Shown piece by piece: positions 35,400 to 43,564 of a stretch of DNA of 64,000 nucleotides. The position numbers and the translations under genes are program-made. The stretch spans positions 1 to 64,000 of the forward strand of contig JAFQRJ010000019.1 of the NCBI GenBank assembly GCA_017410145.1, read 5' to 3'. Below the pieces are notes generated by a model. It was given only the letters and a program-made list of their open reading frames with translations, was not told where the DNA came from and did not search any database. Source of the stretch: Tyzzerella sp. (lineage in GTDB: Bacteria; Bacillota; Clostridia; Lachnospirales; Lachnospiraceae). The first letter of the stretch is position 1. Every line of letters starts with the position of its first letter.

Positions 35400-37061
35400 A
35401 TGAAAAAATTAGTGGCATTAATGCTATCGGCAGTCATGCTTGTTTCTATGGCAGGCTGTGGTGCAAAAGTGATAGAAGAAGAGGATGATAGCAAGACAAC
35501 ACTTTATATAGGAACCTTTGATGGTGGTGTTGGGACAGAGTGGCTTGAAAAGGCAATCGAGAAATTTGAAGATAAGTATGCAGATGTATCCTTTGAAGAA
35601 GGAAAGAAAGGTGTACAACTTATTATAGGTGAAAAAAATCGAACTACCATGCATGGAACGGAATTGGAAGATTTGATTTCAGCTTCTAAAACTGAAGTTT
35701 TCTTTACTCAAGGTGTTTTCTATCATGATTGGGTAAATCGAGGACTGCTCTATGACATTACTGACATCGCAACAGAAAAGCTAACCGATTATGATGAAGA
35801 AAAAAGTATATTGGATAAAATGAATGAAGATTATGCACAGAGTATGCTTGTGGATGAGAAAATTTATGCATTACCGTTTTGGGAGGGCATTTATGGATTT
35901 GTGTATAATGCGACTTTGTTTGATGAGAATGAATGGTATTTTGCAGCAGATGGAACATTTACAGATGCAAGCGGTGACCTGGGAGTAGGTCCTGATGGAA
36001 AGGCAGGGACATACGACGATGGTATGCCGGCTACTTATGATGACTTTTTCCAATTGTGTAGTCAGATTGCAGAGGACAATGTAGTGCCTGTGCAATGGGG
36101 GTCTCCAGATTACTTTACATGGCTCATTGCAGCATTGTGGGCAGATTACGAAGGATATGAAGATACGATGATGAACTTCACGTTTGAGGGCGAAGAAGAT
36201 TTGGTTAAACTAAACACAGTAGATGAAGAAAACCTGACATATGAAACGGAAAAAGTGGCAATTACTGCTGAAAATGGTTACGAGCTGGTTCGTCAGGAAG
36301 GATATTTGCATGCACTTAGTTTTGCGGAAAGATTGTTGCAGAATACAAGTTATTATGATGCAAATGTTTCTCTTTCAACCGCATATAAAACATCTGACAC
36401 ACAACTTTCGTTTGTAAGAAATGCATATGAACAAAATGCAAAACCAATTGCCATGATTATAGAAGGTTCATGGTGGGAGAATGAAGCAGTTACTGCATTC
36501 CAGGAAACTTACGGAACAAATGCAACAAAATATGATAACGAAATGGAAATGAAATGGATGCCACTCCCGAAAGCAACAGAAGCGCAAATTGGAAGTCCAA
36601 ATGTGCAAGTATCACCATTGGACTCTTATTGCTTTATCAATGCGAATATTGCAGATAGCAAAGTGGAAGTAGCAAAACTGTTTTTACAGTTCTGTCATAC
36701 AGATGCAATGATGGCTGAGTTTACGGAAGTGACAGGTATGTTTAAGCCATATGATTATGCGCTGACAGAAGGAAAATCTACGGATTGTGTGGAATCTGTA
36801 GTAGAAATTCGTGAGAACAGCAGAATGCTCTTCCCAATGAGTGACCATCCGGTTTATACATTCTCGGCAATCAATTTCCGTCTTGCTAATTTGTTTACCT
36901 CAAAATATGATTCAAACGCAGCGGCAACACCGATTATGAGTACGGTTTTGACTGCAAAGGATGGTACAGAATATAAATATGATTTTATGGAATATTGGAA
37001 AGGAATGGTTCAAAACCGAAAAGAAATATTGTGGCCAACGTTGGAAGATGTGCTGAAGTAG
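35400..37061 (+). CDS. Sugar ABC transporter substrate-binding lipoprotein
   Basis: The 553-residue protein has a lipobox (MAGC) and the family 1 extracellular solute-binding layout: TTLYIGTFDGGVGTEWLEKA at the start, KIYALPFWEGIYGFVYNATLFDE in the hinge region, and IEGSWWENE in the second lobe. It is longer than the usual 420-450 residues, as seen in binding proteins for larger oligosaccharides. It is followed by two permease genes. Substrate preference for rhamnose/uronate oligomers is inferred from neighbours. Confidence 0.88.
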   Translation: MKKLVALMLSAVMLVSMAGCGAKVIEEEDDSKTTLYIGTFDGGVGTEWLEKAIEKFEDKYADVSFEEGKKGVQLIIGEKNRTTMHGTELEDLISASKTEVFFTQGVFYHDWVNRGLLYDITDIATEKLTDYDEEKSILDKMNEDYAQSMLVDEKIYALPFWEGIYGFVYNATLFDENEWYFAADGTFTDASGDLGVGPDGKAGTYDDGMPATYDDFFQLCSQIAEDNVVPVQWGSPDYFTWLIAALWADYEGYEDTMMNFTFEGEEDLVKLNTVDEENLTYETEKVAITAENGYELVRQEGYLHALSFAERLLQNTSYYDANVSLSTAYKTSDTQLSFVRNAYEQNAKPIAMIIEGSWWENEAVTAFQETYGTNATKYDNEMEMKWMPLPKATEAQIGSPNVQVSPLDSYCFINANIADSKVEVAKLFLQFCHTDAMMAEFTEVTGMFKPYDYALTEGKSTDCVESVVEIRENSRMLFPMSDHPVYTFSAINFRLANLFTSKYDSNAAATPIMSTVLTAKDGTEYKYDFMEYWKGMVQNRKEILWPTLEDVLK

Positions 37062-37079
37062 GATGGAGGAACATTCGTG

Positions 37080-38084
37080 ATGGAACGAAAAATGAAACAA
37101 TTACATAAGGGCGGAGCGACACGTAGCAGAGAACGCTCAGCCCTGCGGTTTTATTGTGTTATGATGGCTTTCCCGATTTTACAATTTTGCGTTATGTGGA
37201 TTGGTGTGAATTTCAATTCTATATTATTGGCGTTTAAAGAGTATGATGCAAGTTTGAATTTCACGTGGACCATGGATAATTTCAAAGGTGTATTCGAAGG
37301 TTTGGTAAAGGATGCTACTGTACGGGATGCCTTTAAAAATTCTATTATTTTTTGGCTTGTTACCACGATCATCACTTTTCCGACTTCACTGGGAATTTCC
37401 TATTACATATATAGGAATTACAAGTTTTCGCGATTTATCAAAACAATCTTGTTTTTACCTAGAATGATTTCGGGACCAGTTACAGCTATTATCATTTATC
37501 AGTTGATGGACAGAGGATACCCGGTGATGATGAAGCTTCTTTTTGACAAAGATTGCTTGGGACTGTTGGCGAACTCAGCAACACAGATGATGGCGCTTGT
37601 TATATACCAACTGTTCTTCTCATTGGCAGGTAACTTTATCTTTTTAAGTAGTGCAATGAGTGGAATTGATGAGAGCATTTCAGAGGCGGCGAGAGTAGAT
37701 GGTGCGAATGCATGGCAAGAGTTTATTCACGTGACCTTACCGCTTATTTGGCCGACCGTATCGATATTCTTAGTGACGAGCGCGGTGTCTATTTTTACAA
37801 ATGATTATGGTATGTATTCATTTTATAAAGTTGCCGGTGTTACGGCAGTGAACACAGTGGGCTCTTATTTCACTATCGGATTGACCGAGTGGGGGACAAG
37901 AAGATATCCGTTTTTTGCAGCATTTGGTCTGGTACTCACTGCGATAACTGCGTTAATTGTATTTCCGCTTAGAGCGTATGTGAACAGCAAAAATCCGATG
38001 AATGACACAGATGGTGCAATTGCTGCGAAGAAACGAATGAGAAAGGAGGCACGTCGAAATGCGAAAATTACAGAAAACGCATAG
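37080..38084 (+). CDS. Sugar ABC transporter permease (MalF/LplB type)
   Basis: The 334-residue membrane protein has six hydrophobic segments and the permease EAA loop (ISEAARVDGANAWQEFIHVTLP), which contacts the ATPase. GGAGGA at 37065-37070 serves either GTG 37077 or ATG 37080; the ATG is chosen. Its last 26 bases overlap the partner permease gene. It pairs with the permease at 38059. Confidence 0.9.
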   Translation: MERKMKQLHKGGATRSRERSALRFYCVMMAFPILQFCVMWIGVNFNSILLAFKEYDASLNFTWTMDNFKGVFEGLVKDATVRDAFKNSIIFWLVTTIITFPTSLGISYYIYRNYKFSRFIKTILFLPRMISGPVTAIIIYQLMDRGYPVMMKLLFDKDCLGLLANSATQMMALVIYQLFFSLAGNFIFLSSAMSGIDESISEAARVDGANAWQEFIHVTLPLIWPTVSIFLVTSAVSIFTNDYGMYSFYKVAGVTAVNTVGSYFTIGLTEWGTRRYPFFAAFGLVLTAITALIVFPLRAYVNSKNPMNDTDGAIAAKKRMRKEARRNAKITENA

Positions 38085-38958
38085 GAAAGAAGTACGTAAA
38101 GCATCTCGTATGACACCGATTTCGTGGGTAGTATGTATCCTGCTTCTCATTTATGCATGTTGTATGTTGTATCCGTATCTTTTGGCAGTATTGTCATCTT
38201 TTAAAACATTGAGAAATTATACTGACAACTTTTTCGGTTTTACCGAGTTGACATTGGAAAATTTTAAAAAAGTATTCACGGGATTTGTATATCCGATTGT
38301 GTTGAAGGATGGTGGTTCCGGTTACTACGACTTTTTGGGACTGACGGTGAATTCCTTTTTGTATGCGGCCGGGGGTGCACTTGGGCTGACTGTTACACCT
38401 TGCGTCGTGGCATACTGTTGTCAGAAGTTTCCGTATAAATTCAGTAAGTTTATTGAGGCAATGATTTATGTCGTTATGATTGTTCCGATTATAGGAAATA
38501 CGGCATCCACCATTCAGATGACGCAGAATATAGGAATTTATGACCAAATGTGGGGACACTGGATTATGAAATGTTCCTTTATTGGCATTTACTTTCTAGT
38601 GTATCATGCGGCATTTGAAGGGATTCCGAATGATTATATGGAGGCCGTTTATATGGACGGTGGCGGACATTTTACTATTTTCTTTAAAATCATGTTGCCG
38701 CTTGTTTCCAAACAGATGCTGACTGTATTTATCCTGCAGTTTGTTCAGTTATGGTCAGATTATATGGGCGTACTATTGTACCTTCCTTCGACACCAACGA
38801 TTTCGATTGCATTATTGAATTTTAGCAGTTTGGCATCAACAACAGCACCAATGCAGTTGGCAGCCTGTATGCTCGCAAGTATTCCTGGTCTGGTACTGTT
38901 CGCTAAATTCAGTGAGCAGTTCATGGGAAGTCTTCAGATGGGTGGTGTAAAAGGTTAA
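38059..38958 (+). CDS. Sugar ABC transporter permease (MalG/LplC type)
   Basis: The 299-residue membrane protein has six hydrophobic segments and an EAA-like loop (YMEAVYMDGGGHFTIFFKIMLPL, quoted in part) with the MalG-type position near residue 195. It overlaps the upstream permease by 26 bases and the downstream gene by one base (TAATG). No ATP-binding subunit is encoded nearby; sugar importers of this class in Firmicutes commonly share an MsmX-type ATPase encoded elsewhere. Confidence 0.9.
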   Translation: MRKLQKTHRKEVRKASRMTPISWVVCILLLIYACCMLYPYLLAVLSSFKTLRNYTDNFFGFTELTLENFKKVFTGFVYPIVLKDGGSGYYDFLGLTVNSFLYAAGGALGLTVTPCVVAYCCQKFPYKFSKFIEAMIYVVMIVPIIGNTASTIQMTQNIGIYDQMWGHWIMKCSFIGIYFLVYHAAFEGIPNDYMEAVYMDGGGHFTIFFKIMLPLVSKQMLTVFILQFVQLWSDYMGVLLYLPSTPTISIALLNFSSLASTTAPMQLAACMLASIPGLVLFAKFSEQFMGSLQMGGVKG

Positions 38959-40130
38959 TGGAAAGAATTATAACACCTAACGATGGATACCAGTATTTTT
39001 TTGGATATTATGATTTGCAACCAATGGATACAACTGGGAGATATCATCTCACGCATCGAGTGAAGTTTATGGACCGTCTGCCAGAACCGGCGGATATTGC
39101 TGAACTTGGAGCCATTGATATGGAATCGGGTGAGTTTGTCAAATGGTCAGAAACAACAGCGTGGAATTTCCAACAAGGAGCGATGCTTAGATGGTACAAA
39201 GATGATGAACATATTGTGTATAATGTGTTTGATGGTGCGAGGTATCGCACGGAAATAAAAAATATTGTCACGAGAGATGTGAGACGCCTTCCAATGGCAT
39301 TTGCTGATATCAGTACAGACGGGAGATATGCAGTTTGCATTAACTTCCCACGTATTTATGATTTCCGACCAGGATACGGATATTCCGGAGTAGAAGATAT
39401 CTATCAACATGTAAATGCACCGGCGGATGATGGTGTGTGGCTGATGAATATGGAGAGTGGAGAGTGCCGACTAATTATTTCCTATGAGCAGATGAAAACA
39501 CGATTTCCACAGCCACCATATTCCGAAGGGAAATTGTTGGTAAATCATATTACATTTAATCCGATGGGAAATCGTTTCTTATTCCTACTTCGCAATTTCC
39601 CGGCAGAGGGACAGAAGTGGAATACGATGCTTCTTACTTCGGATTTGCAAGGCAATATGTATAAACTGACAGACTATTGTGTGAATTCTCATTACCATTG
39701 GAAGAATGACCGAGAGATATTGATTGTGACAAGCGCAAAGACAGACAATTCGATTTATTGCTTATATTTGCTGGAAGACTTGACAGACAGGGTAGAATGT
39801 TTGCCAGAACCAAATCCAATAACGGATATTCATTGTCTGTATTCACCTGACAGAAGATACATATTGGGGGATGGATATCCGAATAGCAATGGAAAACGCA
39901 CATTGTGGCTCATTGATACAGAGACAAATGAAATTATTCGTGCAGTGGATTCGCAGACAGTGATTCCGGATTGTATAGATATACGCTGCGATTTGCACGC
40001 ACGTTGGACTCGAGATGGTCAATATGTAACTTTTGACAGTACACATACAGGCAAGCGAACAATTTGCATGATAAGTCTTGAAGATATGCTTTGTAAAGAA
40101 CGAAGTCGAAGTTGGAAAGAAATAATTTAA
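38958..40130 (+). CDS. PL22-like seven-bladed beta-propeller (oligogalacturonate lyase-like)
   Basis: The 390-residue cytoplasmic protein is a beta-propeller with repeated PDxRY/NPMGNRFL-type blade motifs. Conserved His-rich sites (VNHITFNP, NSHYHWKND, DIHCLYSPDRR, CDLHARWTRDGQYVTFDS) resemble the metal-binding blades of PL22 oligogalacturonate lyases. Those enzymes cleave short galacturonate oligomers in the cytoplasm to unsaturated monomers. Its start overlaps the stop of the permease gene (TAATG), so it is translated together with the importer, fitting a role in processing what is imported. It may be a sister family with different specificity. Confidence 0.65.
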   Translation: MERIITPNDGYQYFFGYYDLQPMDTTGRYHLTHRVKFMDRLPEPADIAELGAIDMESGEFVKWSETTAWNFQQGAMLRWYKDDEHIVYNVFDGARYRTEIKNIVTRDVRRLPMAFADISTDGRYAVCINFPRIYDFRPGYGYSGVEDIYQHVNAPADDGVWLMNMESGECRLIISYEQMKTRFPQPPYSEGKLLVNHITFNPMGNRFLFLLRNFPAEGQKWNTMLLTSDLQGNMYKLTDYCVNSHYHWKNDREILIVTSAKTDNSIYCLYLLEDLTDRVECLPEPNPITDIHCLYSPDRRYILGDGYPNSNGKRTLWLIDTETNEIIRAVDSQTVIPDCIDIRCDLHARWTRDGQYVTFDSTHTGKRTICMISLEDMLCKERSRSWKEII

Positions 40131-40158
40131 CAGGTGAACTCGAGAGGAGGAAGAATGG

Positions 40159-40272
40159 GTGAAATATGAAAAACCGGAAATGGAAATAGTGGAATTTAAA
40201 CAAAAAGATGTGGTTACGGAATCGGTCATTACAAACACAGGTGATCCAGAAGATGGCATGATTCAATGGTAA
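40159..40272 (+). CDS. Small acidic peptide, YExP...KDVVT family (copy 2)
   Basis: This 37-codon frame starts with GTG at 40159, eight bases after GAGGAGG (40144-40150). It begins (M)KYEKPEMEIVEF, has QKDVVTES and ends TGDPEDGMIQW. It matches the 36-residue peptide at 8794 in the order YExP, acidic/hydrophobic alternation, Phe, KDVVT, Ser, TGD and a terminal Trp, while the tails differ. Both copies lie one or two genes before a GH78-like paralog. The function is unknown; candidates are a signalling peptide, a modified-peptide precursor or a small partner of the surface proteins. Confidence 0.7.
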   Translation: MKYEKPEMEIVEFKQKDVVTESVITNTGDPEDGMIQW

Positions 40273-40298
40273 CCGTGATGGAAAGGAGGAGAAAGACG

Positions 40299-41459
40299 AT
40301 GAAAAATAAAGTATGGAAAAGTGTAAGAGACATTATAATGCCTGTAATGGTAGTGGCTATGGTGTTCACAGGAAGCCTGAGCATAGGTGGCGGAGTTGAT
40401 GCGGCTAAGAATACAGAACAGACAGATGTCGTAAAATATGTTGAGTATAGCGATGATATTACTTCTTATCTAAACGATAATACAGCACCTGAGTATACAG
40501 GTGCTGATGAGAATGGATTTGGATATCTGTTTGGTGGATGGTATGATATGACAGTAAATGGTGATGTAGAAGAATACACTGCTATAGCAGGTGTTGCGAG
40601 CTATCAGGCAAAGAAGGGAACGGTTGTTGCAAAATTTGTTCCGGCACAAACATTAAGTGTAAAATGCCAGAACTGGGCGGGAACAGTTCAAGGTTCAAAA
40701 GATGTGATTGTCAGAGTGATTTCGGCTACGGATTCTAAAAATTATAGTCAGTTTGGATTTGTCGTATCCCGAATTGATGATAAGGGTAACGAAACTGTGC
40801 TTACAGAAAAACCGTTTACAACAGAAACAGTATATTCAAAATTTAATTACTATGCAGGGGCCAATGATGCTGAGCCAACGGCAACATATAAGCCTTCAGA
40901 TTTATTTGGGCAGGCTGCAAATCATTTTACAACCTGTACGGTAGGAAAGATTCCGGCAGAAGCACACGGAACCATTATTTGTATCAAACCCTTCTGGGAT
41001 ACGCTGGATGGAACTAGAGTATACGGACTTAGCAAATTTGCGCATGTAGAAGATGGATATCTTCATTATGTGAATGTACCGGTAAATTTGAATATTCTTA
41101 AGGATGGCACTGGCGCTGCTGCAGGAAGGCTGAGTGTGAAGACAGACGATGGTTTGACATTTATTGGTGCAGAGAAAGGCGTTGAATGTGGCAAAGTATT
41201 TGATGAAATGGAATTTAATGTATCAAGTGATGCAGATGGAAAGACAATCATCAAATGCGTTGGTAACACAAGTGATATTTCAGAAAAAGACGAAATGGAT
41301 GTCTACATTAATTTGAAATTCAAAAAAGCGGATGCAGATGTGAATAATGGCAAGCCAATTGCGAATAAATTCTATACGTTTACAGTGGATGAAGAGGAGT
41401 TCTGCACTGCAGGTGAAGAATTGTTGAAAAAAGATAATATTTGGAATGTTATCTATTAA
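40299..41459 (+). CDS. Secreted protein with cohesin-like C-terminal domain
   Basis: The 386-residue product has a signal peptide (DIIMPVMVVAMVFTGSLSI). The N-terminal half (about 45-260) is an unrecognised beta domain with GYLFGGWYDM. The C-terminal part (about 262-375) reads VNVPVNLNI, LSVKTDDGLTFIGAEKG, VYINLKFKKADA and PIANKFYTF, which recalls the cohesin beta sandwich that binds dockerins. A dockerin-like segment occurs in the protein at 20794, so a local partner pair is possible. This is tentative and based on pattern only. AAAGGAGGA (40282-40290) fixes the start. A terminator follows. Confidence 0.65.
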   Translation: MKNKVWKSVRDIIMPVMVVAMVFTGSLSIGGGVDAAKNTEQTDVVKYVEYSDDITSYLNDNTAPEYTGADENGFGYLFGGWYDMTVNGDVEEYTAIAGVASYQAKKGTVVAKFVPAQTLSVKCQNWAGTVQGSKDVIVRVISATDSKNYSQFGFVVSRIDDKGNETVLTEKPFTTETVYSKFNYYAGANDAEPTATYKPSDLFGQAANHFTTCTVGKIPAEAHGTIICIKPFWDTLDGTRVYGLSKFAHVEDGYLHYVNVPVNLNILKDGTGAAAGRLSVKTDDGLTFIGAEKGVECGKVFDEMEFNVSSDADGKTIIKCVGNTSDISEKDEMDVYINLKFKKADADVNNGKPIANKFYTFTVDEEEFCTAGEELLKKDNIWNVIY

Positions 41460-41467
41460 ATGGGAGG

Positions 41468-41500
41468 AAAAGAAAGGTTGGATTTTCCAATCTTTCTTTT
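41468..41500 (+). terminator. Hairpin terminator after cohesin-like gene
   Basis: AAAAGAAAGGTTGGA (41468-41482) pairs with TCCAATCTTTCTTTT (41486-41500) over 15 bases with one G-U pair and a three-base loop. The T-rich arm serves as the U-tract. It may only reduce read-through. Confidence 0.65.
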
Positions 41501-41537
41501 CATAATGGGTAGCATATTATAAGGGAGCAAAGAAAAT

Positions 41538-41960
41538 ATGAAGAAGAAAAAAATCCTTGCTATTATCGCCATATTAGTTTTGTTTGGGCTGGTACTTGCT
41601 TTAATCTTGGGCAAAGGCAATGGAAAAGAAAATAGGGATAATGTGGGAAAAGATGTAATTGTACATGAAAGCAATGAAAATACATTGGAAGAAGATGCAG
41701 AAGACGGCCTGAAAGAATCTGATTCAGAGGATGGTCCGATTTTAGATGAAGAAACTATGATTGACTTCAATGGGGACACACCAAATAACAAACAGGAAAA
41801 TACGACCAAACCGAGTGATAATAATCTAAATGACATTGAGTTGAATAGTGGCAGAGAAGATGATGGTGTAGGGGAAAACGATAATACTACAGAAGAACCA
41901 TCAGGAGATGGGGACGAAGAAAATTTTAAAGATACAGGTGCTTGGGGTGTGTTTTATTAA
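41538..41960 (+). CDS. Membrane-anchored acidic low-complexity protein
   Basis: The 140-residue protein has Lys residues, one hydrophobic helix (ILAIIAILVLFGLVLALIL), then about 110 residues very rich in Asp, Glu and Asn, and ends DTGAWGVFY. It would sit in the membrane with an acidic, probably disordered tail outside. The ribosome binding site (AGGGAG) is about a dozen bases from the ATG. The last residues resemble the end of the preceding protein (IWNVIY). No family is recognised. It precedes the second GH78-like gene by 24 bases. Confidence 0.65.
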   Translation: MKKKKILAIIAILVLFGLVLALILGKGNGKENRDNVGKDVIVHESNENTLEEDAEDGLKESDSEDGPILDEETMIDFNGDTPNNKQENTTKPSDNNLNDIELNSGREDDGVGENDNTTEEPSGDGDEENFKDTGAWGVFY

Positions 41961-41984
41961 TAATGCAGAGGGAGAGCAAGAGTT

Positions 41985-43562
41985 ATGTTACAATACTGGA
42001 AAGACGAAGATTACGTAATTGAGAAGAAGAAAATGATGCCTGTATCCGTAAAAGCATTTGATAAATTGGAGTGCGTGGATGAACTCATGAAAGAAAAGCC
42101 GGCGTGTGTTTCTTTTTCAAATTTATCTGTTACAAAATTTTTGGAAAAGGGAGCTTATGTTGTGCTGGACTATGGAAAAGAAGTGTGCGGTGGTGTACGC
42201 ATTGTGACGCGATCAGTGTTCGGACCAACAAAATTTCGGATCACATTTGGAGAATCCCTTTCGGAATGTTGTTCATCTATTGGGGAGAAGAATGCGACTA
42301 ATGACCATTCACCACGTGACTTCATGGTAGACATTCCGAGTATGTCCGATCTGAGTTTTGGGCAGACCGGCTTTCGATTTGTACGAATTGAGCTTCTTAC
42401 CGATGATGTTGTATGGGTGAAAAATATTTTTGCAGTCAGCACATTACCCGTGTTTGAAAAAGAAGGATATATTAAGACTAGTGATGAAGAATTAAATAGA
42501 ATCATAGATACAGCAGCCTACACATTGAAATTAAATTTCCAGAACGGATACATTTGGGATGGTATCAAACGTGACAGATTAGTTTGGTGTGGGGATTTGC
42601 ATCAAGAGATTGTGAACTCTGTTTATTTGTATGGTGCGAATAAAAACGTCACCAATTCACTTTCTTTCTTACGCGCAGAGACCCCGACGGATACTTGGAT
42701 TAACAACATTCCATCCTATTCTGCATGGTGGGTGATTAATCTGTGTGATTATTGCAGCATGACTGGAGATACTACATATTTTGAAGAAAATAAGGATTAT
42801 GCAGAGGCAATTTTTAAGAAATTCGATGCGAGCATCACTGATGATGGAATAATTGATTTTCAATTACCACCGTCTTTCATGAGTTTCTTTTTAGATTGGC
42901 CGACTCGTGGCACAGAGGATGCAGTGACAGGAACGGCTGCGATTATTATGATTGCGGCAAAACGCTATTTAGAAGTGGAGGATAATGTGAATTGTCGTTC
43001 TCTTTTACACAAATTAAACCCATATCTTGTCAAACCGTGTGAGTTTAAACAGACACGTGCATTCCAGATTCTCGCAGGAAGAAATGCAGATGGGGAAGCA
43101 TCCTTTTTGGAAAAAGGTGGGGCAGATGGATTCTCCACGTTTATGGCATACTATATTCTGACGGCAGATGCCATGGCGGGTGGAACAGATATGCTCTCTA
43201 TTATTAAAGAGTATTTTGGAGCGATGCTTTCCCGTGGCGCAACCTCTTTTTGGGAAGATTTTCATATGGATTGGCTGGAAGGCAGTGGAAGTATTGATGA
43301 ACTGCCGATGGAAGGACAGAAGGACATTCACGGAGACTACGGTGCATATTGTTACAAAGGCTTCCGCCATTCCCTGTGTCATGGCTGGGCTTCCGGTGTT
43401 CTTTCATTTATTGTGGAATATATGTTAGGCTTGAAACTAAAAGATGGTGGCGCTTCTTATAAAGTTACACCACACGCGCTGGGAGTTAAAGAACTGGAAG
43501 CCAAGATTCCGGTGAAAGATGGCTGGTTATTGGTGAAAGTAGTAGATGGAGAAAGGGTATAA
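41985..43562 (+). CDS. GH78-like alpha-L-rhamnosidase family enzyme (copy B)
   Basis: The 525-residue cytoplasmic protein is a close paralog of the one at 10053 along its whole length. Shared blocks include GEKNATNDHSPRDF, TSDEELNRII, NGYIWDGIKRDRLVW, YSAWWVINLCDYC and HSLCHGWASG. It has the same Asp in place of the GH78 acid Glu in WDGIKRDRLVWCGD, and FWEDFHMDW for the second acidic site. Keeping two copies in one region suggests different linkages or different inducing conditions (inference). It is followed two bases later by the GH20-like gene. Confidence 0.75.
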   Translation: MLQYWKDEDYVIEKKKMMPVSVKAFDKLECVDELMKEKPACVSFSNLSVTKFLEKGAYVVLDYGKEVCGGVRIVTRSVFGPTKFRITFGESLSECCSSIGEKNATNDHSPRDFMVDIPSMSDLSFGQTGFRFVRIELLTDDVVWVKNIFAVSTLPVFEKEGYIKTSDEELNRIIDTAAYTLKLNFQNGYIWDGIKRDRLVWCGDLHQEIVNSVYLYGANKNVTNSLSFLRAETPTDTWINNIPSYSAWWVINLCDYCSMTGDTTYFEENKDYAEAIFKKFDASITDDGIIDFQLPPSFMSFFLDWPTRGTEDAVTGTAAIIMIAAKRYLEVEDNVNCRSLLHKLNPYLVKPCEFKQTRAFQILAGRNADGEASFLEKGGADGFSTFMAYYILTADAMAGGTDMLSIIKEYFGAMLSRGATSFWEDFHMDWLEGSGSIDELPMEGQKDIHGDYGAYCYKGFRHSLCHGWASGVLSFIVEYMLGLKLKDGGASYKVTPHALGVKELEAKIPVKDGWLLVKVVDGERV

Positions 43563-43564
43563 CT

